Source: Desmonostoc muscorum FACHB-395
Lineage (GTDB): Bacteria > Cyanobacteriota > Cyanobacteriia > Cyanobacteriales > Nostocaceae
Assembly (NCBI RefSeq): GCF_014698035.1
Contig: NZ_JACJSF010000026.1
Span: 1 to 64,000 of the forward strand
Direction: 5' to 3'
Length of the DNA stretch: 64,000 nt
Shown here: in pieces, positions 49,360 to 60,480 of the stretch
Numbering within the stretch: the first letter of the stretch is position 1
Layout: every line of letters starts with the position of its first letter
The notes under the pieces: generated by a model
Told to the model about the DNA's origin: nothing
The model's database searches: none
The model's input: the letters and a program-made list of their open reading frames with translations, nothing else
Position numbers and translations under genes: made by a program

Positions 49360-50541
49360 ATGGCAAATCTCAGCCTGGAGAAAGGGTTTTCATTTAGTTT
49401 TATCAGTATCTGTTTATATCTGGGTATTAGTGTAGGAGTCGTTATTCGGCTTGGGCAATCACAGCAATTAAACGCTGCGACTACACCCACTGAACCTGTA
49501 TCATTACCCTTTGCTATTCCTGAACCTAGGTTATTAACACCAAAACAGCAAATTTCTTCAGGTATTATTACTATCAAAGCTGTTGGAGATATTATTCCCG
49601 GCACTAATTTTCCTAACTATAGATTGCCCCGGTTCCGAGATCAATTATTACCAAAGTCAGTGAGATCCCACTTGCAAGGATCAGATATTTTATTTGGTAA
49701 CTTTGAAAGTAGCTTAACTAATTATCCTTACACTACTAAAGATACTAGTAGAGGACAAGTCTTTGCTTTTCGCTCTCCACCTGGATATGCTCGGCTATTT
49801 GCTGAGGCTGGTTTTAATGTGTTTAATATGGCAAATAACCATGCAATGGATTTCGGCCCGGTAGGATTCAAAGATACAAAGAAAAATCTTGAGGCTGTGG
49901 GCATTGCAACATTAGGTCATAAAAATCAAATTCTCTATTTGAAAGCTAACAATATCCCTGTGGGAATGGTTGGGTTTTCTCCTTATGAAATGTATAATTC
50001 CATCCATAATTTAGGAGCAGCCCAAGCACTTGTAGCAGAAGCAAAAAAGAAAGCAAAGATTGTAGTAGTATCGATGCACGCTGGAGCCGAAGGGACTGGG
50101 GCACTACATGTTAAGAATCAGACAGAGTTTTTTTATGGAGAAAACCGAGGTAATTCAATCCAGTTTGCTCGAAATATGATTGATGCGGGAGCAGATTTAG
50201 TACTAGGACATGGGCCTCATGTTCCGAGAGCGATGGAAGTTTATAAGGGAAAAATAATTGCCTATTCTTTAGGAAACTTTCTAGGATATCGGACTTTATC
50301 TACAAATGCTCAGACGGGTGACTCGATGATTTTAGAAGTCAAACTCAACTCTGTGGGAAATCTGATATCAAGTAAAATTATCCCTGTGCGGATGAATCGG
50401 CAAGGAATCCCTCAAATCGATCAACATTTTCGGACTGTGAAACTTATACGTTCTTTGAATAATCAAGCTTTTCCAAAAAATACTGTAAAAATTAATAAGA
50501 AAGGGGAAGTTGTTGTACAGAAAAGGAAATCAGGAATTTAG
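49360..50541 (+). CDS. CapA-family (PGA_cap) metallophosphatase-like protein
   Basis: A 393-aa protein. An N-terminal hydrophobic segment (FSFSFISICLYLGISVGVVI, about 10-28) is a signal anchor. The CapA domain follows: IKAVGDIIPG (about 74), LFGNFESSLT, NVFNMANNHAMDFG, GMVGFSPYE, VVVSMHAGAEG, ADLVLGHGPHVPRAMEVYKGKIIAYSLGNFLG. Asp, Asn and His residues match the metallophosphoesterase-like site. Relatives help attach or make poly-gamma-glutamate capsule, but in cyanobacteria an exopolysaccharide role is only a guess. It lies just outside the element, transcribed away from the tRNA. Confidence 0.85.
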   Translation: MANLSLEKGFSFSFISICLYLGISVGVVIRLGQSQQLNAATTPTEPVSLPFAIPEPRLLTPKQQISSGIITIKAVGDIIPGTNFPNYRLPRFRDQLLPKSVRSHLQGSDILFGNFESSLTNYPYTTKDTSRGQVFAFRSPPGYARLFAEAGFNVFNMANNHAMDFGPVGFKDTKKNLEAVGIATLGHKNQILYLKANNIPVGMVGFSPYEMYNSIHNLGAAQALVAEAKKKAKIVVVSMHAGAEGTGALHVKNQTEFFYGENRGNSIQFARNMIDAGADLVLGHGPHVPRAMEVYKGKIIAYSLGNFLGYRTLSTNAQTGDSMILEVKLNSVGNLISSKIIPVRMNRQGIPQIDQHFRTVKLIRSLNNQAFPKNTVKINKKGEVVVQKRKSGI

Positions 50542-51289
50542 CTAGCAAGAAAACAAAATTCACTCGTGACTTTTATAATAAAAATTACATAATGAAATAT
50601 TAATTTGATCAGTCTTTATAAAATTAATTTGGAATCACGAAAAGCACCATCAGGAAAATCCTGAAACGTTTCAGGATTTTCCTGATTAGCTGATATAATT
50701 ACGGAGGAAAAACTGATAAATATCAGCAGCAATAATTTTTCAGGCTATAAAAAGCTAGCTCGCAGCAAGAAAAATTGTTAAGCAATGGCTCTTTTATAAA
50801 GGCTAGTAAGAACTGGTTTATGTTCATATACAACAGAATAAGTCCAGTTTGAATTCACGTATAAATACGGCGTTTATTTTGGAAAATATGGCAAATAATA
50901 TAAGTAATAATTTTCGGAAGATTATAAAACTTAATTTGTAAAATCGTATGGAATAGTAGTTTTATTTAATTTAGATTATCTTAGATTTTGTAATGATAAC
51001 TATAGACGTATCGAGGGAGATATCTACTTAGTAAAAGTGAATATTACAGTCAAAAATAAAATCAGAAACTCTCCTAATTGAGTAGCGCATTATGGTGGAG
51101 AATAATTTGCTGGAGTTATTCGCAATGCTGATGAATATAGCTGAGAAATATAGATTTATTAAGTAAAAATTATTGTTCATCGGCTAACCGGAGTATTTAA
51201 AAGTCTTGAAACCAAGTTTTGTAATTTATTGGGTACTGATAAGGGCGATAGCACACTTCAGCATTGCCAGTTTATAGGAGTCAGCAGTT
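50542..51289. other. Long AT-rich intergenic region
   Basis: It holds one perfect 38-bp palindrome (50649-50686). The rest to the kinase start is AT-rich with no gene or RNA visible. Confidence 0.5.
50649..50686. terminator. Perfect 38-bp palindrome after capA
   Basis: ATCAGGAAAATCCTGAAAC is followed immediately by its exact complement with no loop. It lies 108 bp past the CapA stop. It could end transcription, or be a dispersed palindromic repeat; no clear T-run follows. Confidence 0.5.
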
Positions 51290-54064
51290 ATGTCTTCCTT
51301 TTCAAAAAAAATCATAGCTCGTAGCTTGATTCACCGTTTGCCATTGCGATCGCTCTTGATTGTTCCATTTGTCCTGCAAATCTTTGCAGCCGTTGGGCTA
51401 ACGGGATATATTTCCTTGCGTAATGGGCAGAAGGCAGTCAATGATGTTTCTGGTCAGTTACGTCAAGAGATGAGCGATCGCCTCAACCTGCAAGTGCTAG
51501 ATTATTTGCAAAGACCTTATGTGACTGGACAAGTGATCGTCGCAACTGCTCAAGAGGGACAGCTTGATTTAACCGATGTCACCAAACTAGAACGGCCTTT
51601 TTGGCGGTTAGTCAGCCAAGATATAGTTGAATTTATGCAAATTGCGATGGCTGACGGCACGAGTATACAAGTAGAGGATTTACCGAATAAAGGCATCGTG
51701 GCTTTGATTGGGAACAAAAAGGATCTACCTCAGCGCAAAATCTACCAACTTGATGATAAAGGTCAACGGACTGCATTGATAGAAACTATAGCCAATTTTG
51801 ACCCTCGACCTCGACCCTGGTATAAAACTGCACAGGCAGCCGGAAAACCAACCTGGACAAAGCCTTTTTTGGGCAACTCGATTAAAATCCCTTCAATTTC
51901 TTTAACCCAACCCATATACAACAACAATGGCGTGTTCTTAGGAGTTCAAAATAATCTTTTTCGGATTAACAAAATTCATCATTTTCTTAATACGCTAAAG
52001 GTGGGTCAAACGGGACAAACTTTTATCATTGATCGCTCAGGTGACCTGATCGCAAGTTCAAGGCTTCCAGACCCCTATATCATCAATCTCAAAGAGAAGA
52101 CTTTGCAACAAATTCCTGCCGTCAAATCTGAAAGCCCTCTAATTAGGGCTACGGCACAAGCTATTCTTGATCGATTTGGTAGTTTCAATGCCATTCAAGA
52201 GAGTCAACAGATTGATTTCAAGCTGCCAACTGGAAGACAGTTTGTGCAAGTTTCAGCGATTCGAGACGGACGCGGCATCGACTGGTTGAGCGTAGTTGTC
52301 GTGCCGGAATCGGACTTTATGGCACAAATTAATGCCAATACGCGCAACACGATTTTGCTCTGCTTGGGTGCGTTGGGTTTGGCAACCATTATAGGTATCT
52401 ATACCTCGCGTTGGATTACCGATCCCATCCTCAAATTACAGCAAGCGAGTGAAGCGATCGCCACTGGGAACCTCGATCGCACCGTAGAAGTGAAAGGCAT
52501 CAATGAACTAGAAGCATTGGCGCGATCGTTTAATCAAATGGCGGCCCAACTCAAAACCTCCTTCACCGAACTCGAAGATCGCGTTGCCGAACGCACGGTT
52601 GAACTTCAGCAGGCGAAAGAAGTAGCCGACAGTGCAAACCATGCCAAAAGTGAATTTCTGGCCAACATGAGCCATGAACTACGTACACCGCTCAACGGAA
52701 TTCTCGGCTTTGCCCAAATTCTAAATCGCTCCAAATCTCTACCCGATAAAGAACGTCATGGGGTCAATATTATTCATCAGTGCGGCTCTCATCTTCTCAC
52801 ACTGATCAACGACATCTTAGACCTATCCAAAATCGAAGCCCGCAAACTCGAACTCATCCCCAAAGCTATCCATTTTCCCGCCTTTTTGCAAGGAATTGTG
52901 GAAATTTGTCGCGTCCGGGCTGACCAAAAAGGTATCGACTTTGTTTATCAGCCAGATGATAACTTTCCTTTAGGCGTTGAGGCTGACGAAAAACGTCTGC
53001 GCCAAGTTTTGCTCAACCTTTTAGGCAACGCAATTAAATTCACTGACCAGGGCTGTGTTACTCTCAAAGTCGAGGTGCTGAAGACCAATGCAGATGTTTC
53101 CATACCCCGAATCAAATTTCAAATTCTAGATACTGGAGTAGGTATCGCCGCCGATCAGGTACACCAACTCTTCCAACCCTTTGAACAAGTTGGGGAGCAG
53201 AAACGCCAGTCAGAAGGCACTGGCTTAGGGCTAGCAATCAGCCAAAGCATCATCCAACTTATGGGTGGGAAAATTCAGTTGAAGAGTGAACTTGGTGCGG
53301 GGAGTGAGTTCTTTTTTGAAGTGGAATTACCGATCGCCACCGATTGGGTGCAACAAAGCGCTCACAGCTCTGGCAAGCAAATCATTGGCTACGAAGGGTC
53401 AAAACGCAGCATTTTAGTCATTGACGATCACTGGGAAAATCGGTCGGTGATTGTGAACCTACTAGAGCCTCTGGGTTTCAATTTGCTAGAAGCGGAAAAT
53501 GGTAAAGAAGGGTTAGCTCAAGCTCAACAGCACCACCCCGATCTAATCATCACCGATCTTGCTATGCCAGTGATGAATGGCTTCGAGATGCTGAAACATC
53601 TCCGCAAATCAGCCGACTTACAGCATCACAAAGTGATTGTCTCTTCAGCATCCGTGGCAGAAATCGATCAGCAAATGAGCATCAATGCAGGCGGGAATGA
53701 CTTTTTACCGAAACCCGTCCATGCTGATGAGTTGTTCGCAACTTTGGAAAAGTTTTTAAATCTAGTTTGGCAGTATGAAACCCCAACCAATGGAGAAACT
53801 GCAAATATCGAGGCTAGTTGGCTGAAGGCTGACTCTACAAACTTTGCACCCGATCAAGTACCACCGCTAGAAGACTTGCAAAAACTCCTCAAACTGGTGC
53901 AACAAGGGCGGTTAAAAAAAGTCATTGAGATGGCGGAACAGCTAGAGCAACGCGATCGCATCTACCAACCCTTTTCTCAACAGATAGTCAAACTGGCTCA
54001 ACAATTTCAGCCAAAGCAGATTCACCAGTTGATCCAAGCCTATTTAGGGGCAGGAGCAAGTTAA
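51290..54064 (+). CDS. Hybrid sensor histidine kinase (CACHE-HAMP-HisKA-HATPase-REC)
   Basis: A 924-aa membrane kinase. The first helix is at about 22-42, followed by a periplasmic double CACHE domain (about 55-345; [35 protein letters not shown]), a second helix at about 353-373 and a HAMP domain ([21 protein letters not shown]). The HisKA box is [19 protein letters not shown] (about 460), the ATPase boxes are [15 protein letters not shown] and [12 protein letters not shown], and the receiver starts at about 703 ([11 protein letters not shown], phosphosite in [12 protein letters not shown]). A helical tail (about 860-924) follows. The stop overlaps the next gene's start (TAATG), so both act in one pathway. 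The CACHE domain suggests a small extracellular ligand. Confidence 0.92.
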   Translation: MSSFSKKIIARSLIHRLPLRSLLIVPFVLQIFAAVGLTGYISLRNGQKAVNDVSGQLRQEMSDRLNLQVLDYLQRPYVTGQVIVATAQEGQLDLTDVTKLERPFWRLVSQDIVEFMQIAMADGTSIQVEDLPNKGIVALIGNKKDLPQRKIYQLDDKGQRTALIETIANFDPRPRPWYKTAQAAGKPTWTKPFLGNSIKIPSISLTQPIYNNNGVFLGVQNNLFRINKIHHFLNTLKVGQTGQTFIIDRSGDLIASSRLPDPYIINLKEKTLQQIPAVKSESPLIRATAQAILDRFGSFNAIQESQQIDFKLPTGRQFVQVSAIRDGRGIDWLSVVVVPESDFMAQINANTRNTILLCLGALGLATIIGIYTSRWITDPILKLQQASEAIATGNLDRTVEVKGINELEALARSFNQMAAQLKTSFTELEDRVAERTVELQQAKEVADSANHAKSEFLANMSHELRTPLNGILGFAQILNRSKSLPDKERHGVNIIHQCGSHLLTLINDILDLSKIEARKLELIPKAIHFPAFLQGIVEICRVRADQKGIDFVYQPDDNFPLGVEADEKRLRQVLLNLLGNAIKFTDQGCVTLKVEVLKTNADVSIPRIKFQILDTGVGIAADQVHQLFQPFEQVGEQKRQSEGTGLGLAISQSIIQLMGGKIQLKSELGAGSEFFFEVELPIATDWVQQSAHSSGKQIIGYEGSKRSILVIDDHWENRSVIVNLLEPLGFNLLEAENGKEGLAQAQQHHPDLIITDLAMPVMNGFEMLKHLRKSADLQHHKVIVSSASVAEIDQQMSINAGGNDFLPKPVHADELFATLEKFLNLVWQYETPTNGETANIEASWLKADSTNFAPDQVPPLEDLQKLLKLVQQGRLKKVIEMAEQLEQRDRIYQPFSQQIVKLAQQFQPKQIHQLIQAYLGAGAS

Positions 54065-55362
54065 TGAGCAATGGCTTGATCTTGATTGTGGATGATATGC
54101 CCACCAATTTGGAAGTCATTTCCAGCACCTTAGAAGATGCTGGCTTTGAAGTAGCGATCGCTCTGGATGGACTTAGCGCGATCGAACAAGCACAGCTTAA
54201 TGAGGAACTCGATCTGATCTTATTGGATGTGATGATGCCAGGAATTGACGGCTTTGAAACCTGTCAACGCCTCAAAAGCAATCCCGCCACCAGCCATATC
54301 CCGATTATTTTTATGACTGCACTCTCGGATACCACGAACAAAGTCCGCGCTCTAGAATTGGGAGCCGTAGACTACATCACCAAACCTTTTTCTGAGCAAG
54401 AAGTCCTCGCACGAGTCAAAACTCAAACCAAGCTATATCGACTCAGCCGTAGCTTAGAACAGCAAGTGGTCGAGCGCACAACCCAACTATCTGAGGCATT
54501 GGCAGAACTCAAGACCTCACAAATCCAACTCGTGCAACGCGAAAAACTATCTGCTTTGGGCAACTTAGTCGCAGGAGTCGCCCATGAAATTAATAATCCC
54601 ATTGGGTTCTTGAGCGGCAACATCGAGCCGGCTCTAGAGTATATCAACGATATTTTTGGATTAGTTGACCTTTATCAACAGGAATATCCACAGCCCAGTA
54701 CTACAATTCAAAACGAGATTAAAACCATTGACCTCGATTATATCCGTGAGGATCTTCCTAAACTAGTCGGCTCGATGCGTGAAGGAGTGAGGCGAATTAC
54801 AGATATTAGCACTAGTCTCAGAACCTTTTCTCGTGCTGACACCGAGCGCCCAGTCTTTTGCAACCTTCATGATGGCATTGACAGCACAATTTTAATTTTA
54901 AAACATCGTCTGAAAGCAAATGAAGAACGCCCCGCTATTGATGTGATCACTGATTATGGTGATTTGCCCCAAATTGAATGTTTTCCGGGTCAGTTAAATC
55001 AGGTATTTATGAATATTTTGGCAAATGCCATTGATGCATTAGAAGACTCGAACAATGGACGCACTTTTAAGGAAATTCAAGCCAATCCTAACCGCATTAT
55101 CATAAAAACTAGAGTCAAAGATGACCAAATTCAAGTTGCAATTGCGGATAATGGTATTGGGATGAGCGAACAAGTCAAAGAAAAAATATTTGACCATTTA
55201 TTTACTACTAAAGCTGTTGGTCAAGGAACCGGTTTAGGGTTAGCGATCGCTCATCAAATTATCACAGAAAAACATAACGGGTTGCTTTTTGTGAATTCTA
55301 CACCCGGTAAGGGAACTGAATTTTTGATTACCATACCGATTCTGGCTGAGATTCGGAGTTAA
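54064..55362 (+). CDS. Response regulator-histidine kinase hybrid (REC-HATPase)
   Basis: A 432-aa cytoplasmic protein. The receiver spans 1-125 (LILIVDDMPTNLEVI, phosphosite in DLILLDVMMPGIDGF, KPF switch). A coiled linker leads to a HisKA-like box LSALGNLVAGVAHEINNPIGF (about 165) and an ATPase domain ([27 protein letters not shown]). It overlaps the upstream hybrid kinase by one base, so it is the natural next phosphate carrier. Cyanobacterial REC-HK proteins of this kind often relay to further regulators. No DNA-binding output is present. Confidence 0.9.
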   Translation: MSNGLILIVDDMPTNLEVISSTLEDAGFEVAIALDGLSAIEQAQLNEELDLILLDVMMPGIDGFETCQRLKSNPATSHIPIIFMTALSDTTNKVRALELGAVDYITKPFSEQEVLARVKTQTKLYRLSRSLEQQVVERTTQLSEALAELKTSQIQLVQREKLSALGNLVAGVAHEINNPIGFLSGNIEPALEYINDIFGLVDLYQQEYPQPSTTIQNEIKTIDLDYIREDLPKLVGSMREGVRRITDISTSLRTFSRADTERPVFCNLHDGIDSTILILKHRLKANEERPAIDVITDYGDLPQIECFPGQLNQVFMNILANAIDALEDSNNGRTFKEIQANPNRIIIKTRVKDDQIQVAIADNGIGMSEQVKEKIFDHLFTTKAVGQGTGLGLAIAHQIITEKHNGLLFVNSTPGKGTEFLITIPILAEIRS

Positions 55363-55593
55363 AGCAGAGCAAAGGTATATTTATTCTCTGTCACAGAAGG
55401 GTAACTCCCAAGTATTTCTTGAGACAGTAAATCTCCTTGTTAGACTTACACTGATTGCAGGACTCCAAATCAGAGATTTTGAAGTGAGGCTTCAACCCTT
55501 ACTCACTTCTCTGCGAGACGCTGCGCGAACAGTCGTTGCAGAGGACAGGAATCAGAATTCCCTCCTGCCTCCTGCCTTTCTTGCTAAAATTGA

Positions 55594-57198
55594 TTAGTTA
55601 TTGTCATCTTGTAGCTTTTCGGGCAATTTGCGATCGCTCTGGGGTTGATTATCAGTTGGTGAATTTTGCTTTTCCAATGTTGGTACTACTACAGCAGAGG
55701 GATCTGACTGTTTGGATTGTGTCGGTGGTGCTGCTGGTATAACCACAGAATTTGGTGGAATTATCGGTTGAGGGGAAGCAGAATTCTGATTAGAGGCGGG
55801 TGAGTTATTTTGTGGCAATGGTGCGGGAGAAGCACTACGAGATGACCGGATCGCCCGTAGTTTTTCTACTAGCGAGGGTGTGGGGGAAACGCTAGGTGAA
55901 GCTCCAGATTGCTGCAAATCGCCCCGTTGTGACTCTCCTGTAGGGCTGCTAGGAGTTTCTTCGGGGGAAGAACGGCGATTACGTCGGCGCTGCTTGGAAT
56001 TAGAAAGAGGTGTTGATTCTGTTCTTGAGGTGGCGTTAGTCTCTGCACCATTTTCTAAGCTAGGTGCTTTCGCAGCTGGCTGTTGAGTAGGCTGTTCAAA
56101 AAGCGGCTTTGTGGTTGGCTGCGGCTGAGATTTGGGTAAAATGCTAGTGATGCCAAAACCTGCTGTAGCAGCAACCAAGGCTACACCTACACCCATGAGT
56201 ATTTGAGATGATCCCGGTTTTTTTGCCAGTGGATTTTCTTTAGCGATGCCTTGGTTGGGCTGTGCTAACACAGATGGCTTATGAAGGCGATTTTGGCCAG
56301 TTTTTCCAAGTAAAGTTGCAGCTTGTTGGGCAGATATATTGACAGTTGGGACTGCATAAGTTGCTAAGGCTTCCGATGTCATCAGCCCCTCATTTCCAGG
56401 TAGGAGTTGTAACCACTCAGCAACTGTCGCTGGTCGAAAACGAGACTCCACCGCCATACCACGCATTATTGCCTGATTGACAGCAGCACTCAAGTGTGGT
56501 TGCAATTCGCGGGGAGAAGGCATTTGTTCGCGATCGCGCAATAATGCTGGCATAGGTACTTGTGCTGTCAACAGTGCATACAAAGTAGCGGCTAAACCAT
56601 AAACATCTGTGGCGGGTGTGCGCGGCGCTTGCGTCAAATACTGCTCAATTGGAGAATAACCTTCAGAAACCAGACCAGTGTGAGTCTGTCTGACATTGCC
56701 ATTAAATTCCCTGGCAATGCCAAAATCAATTAGTACTACTTCTTGTGTTCCTTGACGAAGAATAATATTATCTGGTTTGACATCTCGGTGCAGCAAACCA
56801 TTGTTATGTACTACCTGTAAAGCTGCTCCAATTTGCCGAATGTAATGAATTGCTGTGGCTTCAGGCAAAGTTATTCCTGGTAATACAAATGCGTCTCCCA
56901 ACGTTTCGCCACGAATGTATTCCATTACCATGTAAGGCAGTCCAGCTTCCACAAAAAAGTCACTGACTCGGACTATATTTGGATGAATACACGTAGCTAA
57001 TCGTCTGGCTTCATCTTGGAATTGGCGCTCAAATTTCGCAAAATCAGGATGTTGTCGCAGCCGTTCATTGATGGTTTTCATCACCACCTCCTGGCCCAAG
57101 TAGTGATGGGTAGCTTTAAATGTAATACCAAAGCCACCCCGCCCTATTTCTTGAATTAGGGTATATTTTCCATCTTGCAAAATTGTGCCTGCTAACAT
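55594..57198 (-). CDS. Membrane Ser/Thr protein kinase with Pro/Ser-rich outer tail
   Basis: A 534-aa PKN2-type kinase. The kinase domain spans about 10-270: glycine loop [10 protein letters not shown], catalytic Lys in [36 protein letters not shown] helix at about 327-350 ([20 protein letters not shown]) crosses the membrane. The rest (about 355-534) is low-complexity Pro/Ser/Gln/Asn and probably outside the membrane, without PASTA or other sensor domains. It is divergent from a second kinase gene at 57616. Partner and target are unknown. Confidence 0.9.
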   Translation of the reverse strand: MLAGTILQDGKYTLIQEIGRGGFGITFKATHHYLGQEVVMKTINERLRQHPDFAKFERQFQDEARRLATCIHPNIVRVSDFFVEAGLPYMVMEYIRGETLGDAFVLPGITLPEATAIHYIRQIGAALQVVHNNGLLHRDVKPDNIILRQGTQEVVLIDFGIAREFNGNVRQTHTGLVSEGYSPIEQYLTQAPRTPATDVYGLAATLYALLTAQVPMPALLRDREQMPSPRELQPHLSAAVNQAIMRGMAVESRFRPATVAEWLQLLPGNEGLMTSEALATYAVPTVNISAQQAATLLGKTGQNRLHKPSVLAQPNQGIAKENPLAKKPGSSQILMGVGVALVAATAGFGITSILPKSQPQPTTKPLFEQPTQQPAAKAPSLENGAETNATSRTESTPLSNSKQRRRNRRSSPEETPSSPTGESQRGDLQQSGASPSVSPTPSLVEKLRAIRSSRSASPAPLPQNNSPASNQNSASPQPIIPPNSVVIPAAPPTQSKQSDPSAVVVPTLEKQNSPTDNQPQSDRKLPEKLQDDNN

Positions 57199-57615
57199 AA
57201 AGAGTCCTGAATCCTGAGTGAGCAGATAAATAGCGAGTCCTGAGTCTTGAGGAATTTCTATTTCTAAAATTTTTCCGTATTTTTTATGAGGCAGGGTTTA
57301 TTACCTGTCTATTTTACGGGATGATTTAGTTGTCGGAACTCCCTAAGCGAGAAAACCTCCCCACCTCACAAAAGTTTTATCTTTTTCAGATGATAACGCG
57401 GGAGTAAAGAAATTCTGAAGTAGGAAAAAGACTTAAGCTATCTGCTACATCCGTAATGTCAAGGAGAAAATACGACTTGACGCGCTAGTTGCTACAACAT
57501 AGTTTCTTAATTGACGCTTTAATTTCGTCCTAATTCAGGACATAAGTAATCTTACAGTAGGTCAGAAGCAAGCAGGAAAGCTATAAAAGCGATAAAGCTT
57601 TGGAGTCACTAACAA
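57199..57615. other. Divergent promoter region between two kinase genes
   Basis: A short imperfect repeat near 57205-57250 (GAGTCCTGAATCCTGAG / GAGTCCTGAGTCTTGAG) and otherwise no distinct signal, RNA or gene is seen. Promoters for both kinases should be here. Confidence 0.45.
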
Positions 57616-59004
57616 ATGACAAATCATGAATCGCCAGATTTTAACCAAGAAATCCTGTTGGAAAGGTATCAAGTGCAACAGGAACTAAGCAAAAAAGCCG
57701 GACGGCGATCGCTGCTAGCTCGTGACTTACAAACTCAAGAATTAGTAGTAGTCAAAATACTAACCTTTGGTAATGAGTTTGAATGGAACGACCTCAAGCT
57801 GTTTGAGCGCGAAGCTGAAACTCTCAAAGCACTCTCCCACCCAGCTATTCCCCACTACCTTGACTACTTTGAGCTAGATTCACCCAACAGTAGAGGATTT
57901 GCACTCGTACAAAGTTATATTCCAGCCCAATCTCTAGAAGCACAACTCAAAGCTGGGCGTAGTTTCAGTGAAGAAGAAGTTAAAGAACTAGCAAAAGCCA
58001 TTCTAGAAATTATCAAATATTTGCATGGTCGTCAACCGGCCGTAATTCATCGTGATATAAAACCAAGTAATATTCTATTAACAAATCGCTCTGCTAATAG
58101 TGTGGGTGAAGTCTACTTAGTAGATTTTGGTTCAGTGCAAACCATCGCCAGAACAAGCAGCACTATGACAGTTGTGGGAAGTTACGGCTATATGCCACCA
58201 GAACAATTTAATGGTAGAGCTACCTGCGCTTCTGACCTTTACAGTTTGGGAGCAACTTTAATTTATTTAGTAACAGGTCAGCATCCAGGCGATTTACCAC
58301 AAACAGACCTACGAATTGAATTTGAACAGGCTGCTAATATTAGTCTTGGTTTTAGCAGTTGGTTAAGGCAGATGACAGAACCTATTATGAGTCAACGCTT
58401 GCCTTCCACTGAAGATGCTATGCGAACCTTAGAGGAAGGAGAAGAGGATAATCAGAGTCAGCTTAGGGGAAGGGCAATTAATTCAATTCCTAAAAAACCT
58501 CTTGGTAGTAAAATTTTGTTGAAGAAGAATGCTAGTTTTATAGATATCATCATTCCAGGGGCAGGATTATTATCTATTCAAACACTTACATTTATAATTC
58601 TCTACTTTTTTATACTTTTTATGATGGGTATTCCGCTTTTAGGAGGTGATGGGAGTAGTTTACTTAGAGGTATTTTAGTAATTTCCCCAGTAGCTTTTAT
58701 TCTGATTTGTATATGTGTATTTGGGCGAAAGCGACTTTACATAAATCGGCAACAGATTTATTTGATTTATAAAATATTTAAGCTTGAGCGTCACAATCCG
58801 CTTCCAAGTTCTAGACAAGAGATTCTACGTTTAGATATAAACAAAAGTGATTTCAATAAATATTATTTAACGATATGGGCTGGTATAAAAAAATATGTAA
58901 TTTCCAGTAATGAACTCGATATTTTTACTGTAACTCTTTTGGAACTTGATTGGCTAGCTCATGAACTTAGCGATTGGCTAGGCTTACCAATTACAAAAAA
59001 GTAA
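57616..59004 (+). CDS. Ser/Thr protein kinase with C-terminal membrane domain
   Basis: A 462-aa protein. The kinase domain spans about 15-265: VVVKIL Lys, VIHRDIKPSNILL, LVDFGSVQTIA, GSYGYMPPEQFNG. Two hydrophobic helices lie at about 316-345 and 350-372. A cytoplasmic end follows (RKRLYINRQQIYLIYKIFK ... LLELDWLAHELSDWLGLPI), of a type found as a C-terminal module in many cyanobacterial kinases. The phrase ending 'ELSDWLGLPI' is typical of them. It is probably a stress-signalling kinase; substrate unknown. Confidence 0.88.
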   Translation: MTNHESPDFNQEILLERYQVQQELSKKAGRRSLLARDLQTQELVVVKILTFGNEFEWNDLKLFEREAETLKALSHPAIPHYLDYFELDSPNSRGFALVQSYIPAQSLEAQLKAGRSFSEEEVKELAKAILEIIKYLHGRQPAVIHRDIKPSNILLTNRSANSVGEVYLVDFGSVQTIARTSSTMTVVGSYGYMPPEQFNGRATCASDLYSLGATLIYLVTGQHPGDLPQTDLRIEFEQAANISLGFSSWLRQMTEPIMSQRLPSTEDAMRTLEEGEEDNQSQLRGRAINSIPKKPLGSKILLKKNASFIDIIIPGAGLLSIQTLTFIILYFFILFMMGIPLLGGDGSSLLRGILVISPVAFILICICVFGRKRLYINRQQIYLIYKIFKLERHNPLPSSRQEILRLDINKSDFNKYYLTIWAGIKKYVISSNELDIFTVTLLELDWLAHELSDWLGLPITKK

Positions 59005-59055
59005 ACTTTGTAGAGTAATGTGCTTACTTTTACTGTTCAGTCTCTTCATCATTAA

Positions 59056-60384
59056 TCACAAACTAAATTCGGCTGCGCTATCCTCATCTGCAACTGCATT
59101 CTTACCCATAGCAGTAGGTTTAAATTTAGAGCCATGAATTAATTCAGCAAACACAATTCCTGGATTTTGGTGAAGAATATTCAGCACACTCATAAAATCT
59201 CGCACAATTTCTCCTGGTGTCAGTAATGCTTCTGCACCCAAGCGATTAATAATTTCTTGCACAAACTCCTTTAACTCAATATTTTTCAAAGTCTGTTCAT
59301 ACCCAAAATTGAGTGCATGAATCTCAGCTAAACGTTGTAAAAGGGTCAATATTTCTGCTTCACTCAACGGATTTAGCCGAATCACTGGCCCTGAATTTTC
59401 TTGAACATTAGCTTGGGCAACAAAACGACTTTCTTTTGTGCGTCTTTGCCAAGCTTGGTCTGCAAAAAGTCCGCGTTTGGGGTCTTCTAAAAATTTAGTT
59501 GTTCCACCAACAACAATGCCAAGATGTTCAGCTTTGCACTGCATAGTGTCGTTAAACATTGCCAGGAGTCGATTATAATTTTTTTCCCGCGTTACCGTAG
59601 TAGATATTTGATATAGATGTACGGCTTCATCAACTAAAATTAATAGTCCTTTATAACCAATTTCAGCGACAAATTTCGCAAACAGTTTTATATAGTCATA
59701 CCAACTATCATCATCAATAATGACGCGAACTCCTAAAGCTGCTTTCGCCTCAATTTTAGTAGTAAATTCTCCGCGCAGCCAGCGCATCGCCGCATTTTTT
59801 AAATTATCATCATCCATTCGGTAGCCACGCCAATAAGCGATAATCACGCTACCAAAATCAAAACCGTGAACTAAATCTTCAATATACTGAACTACTTCCC
59901 TAATTTTTGATTCAACTTTGTCATCAAAACCATCTTCATTGGGACGCATTTCAGTTTCTTTAACCACTTCTTGTTGAATTTTATTAATCCATCCTTCTAA
60001 AATCGAGACTAAAGCACCACCATCAGGGCGAGTTTTTGTAGCTAGGTGGCTCATTAATTCTCTATAAGTCGCTACACCTTCATTATTGCTCCCAGCTAAT
60101 CGGCGTTCTGGGGATAAATCAGCATCCGCTACTACAAAACCTTGCTCCATAGCGCGGTTGCGAAGTAGTTGCAATAAAAAGCTTTTCCCGGAACCGTAGT
60201 TACCAATTATGAAGCGAAATGCTGCTACACCTTCTGCAATATCATCAAGATTTTGTAATAGGCTTTTTAGTTCTTTTTCTCGACCTACTGCGATATATTC
60301 AACTCCTACTCTTGGCACTACCCCCGCACCAAGGGAATTGATTAAACCAGTGGAGATTTTTTTCGAGATTTTGAGCTTTGCCAT
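59056..60384 (-). CDS. DUF2791-family P-loop ATPase (BrxD-like)
   Basis: A 442-aa ATPase. It begins GLINSLGAGVVPRVGVEYIAVGREKELKSL, followed by Walker A FIIGNYGSGKSFLLQLLR (about 58). A later acidic Walker-B-like strand is LLILVDEAVHLYQI (about 245), then GIVVGGTTKFLEDPKRGLF. This order matches DUF2791, the family of BrxD of type 2 BREX. DUF2791 ATPases also occur with TerB-domain proteins and helicases outside BREX. The upstream neighbour on the same strand, 97 bp away, is a coiled-coil membrane protein with a possible TerB-C end. A stress or antiphage assembly is plausible, but no PglX methylase or BrxHI helicase is in the window. Confidence 0.8.
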   Translation of the reverse strand: MAKLKISKKISTGLINSLGAGVVPRVGVEYIAVGREKELKSLLQNLDDIAEGVAAFRFIIGNYGSGKSFLLQLLRNRAMEQGFVVADADLSPERRLAGSNNEGVATYRELMSHLATKTRPDGGALVSILEGWINKIQQEVVKETEMRPNEDGFDDKVESKIREVVQYIEDLVHGFDFGSVIIAYWRGYRMDDDNLKNAAMRWLRGEFTTKIEAKAALGVRVIIDDDSWYDYIKLFAKFVAEIGYKGLLILVDEAVHLYQISTTVTREKNYNRLLAMFNDTMQCKAEHLGIVVGGTTKFLEDPKRGLFADQAWQRRTKESRFVAQANVQENSGPVIRLNPLSEAEILTLLQRLAEIHALNFGYEQTLKNIELKEFVQEIINRLGAEALLTPGEIVRDFMSVLNILHQNPGIVFAELIHGSKFKPTAMGKNAVADEDSAAEFSL

Positions 60385-60480
60385 GTATTACACTTCTTTT
60401 TATTCTAAACGCATAAGCACGCAGTAAATAGGTAAGGTACATATTCACCTTACTACTAACCTGACGACGGCAATAATATT

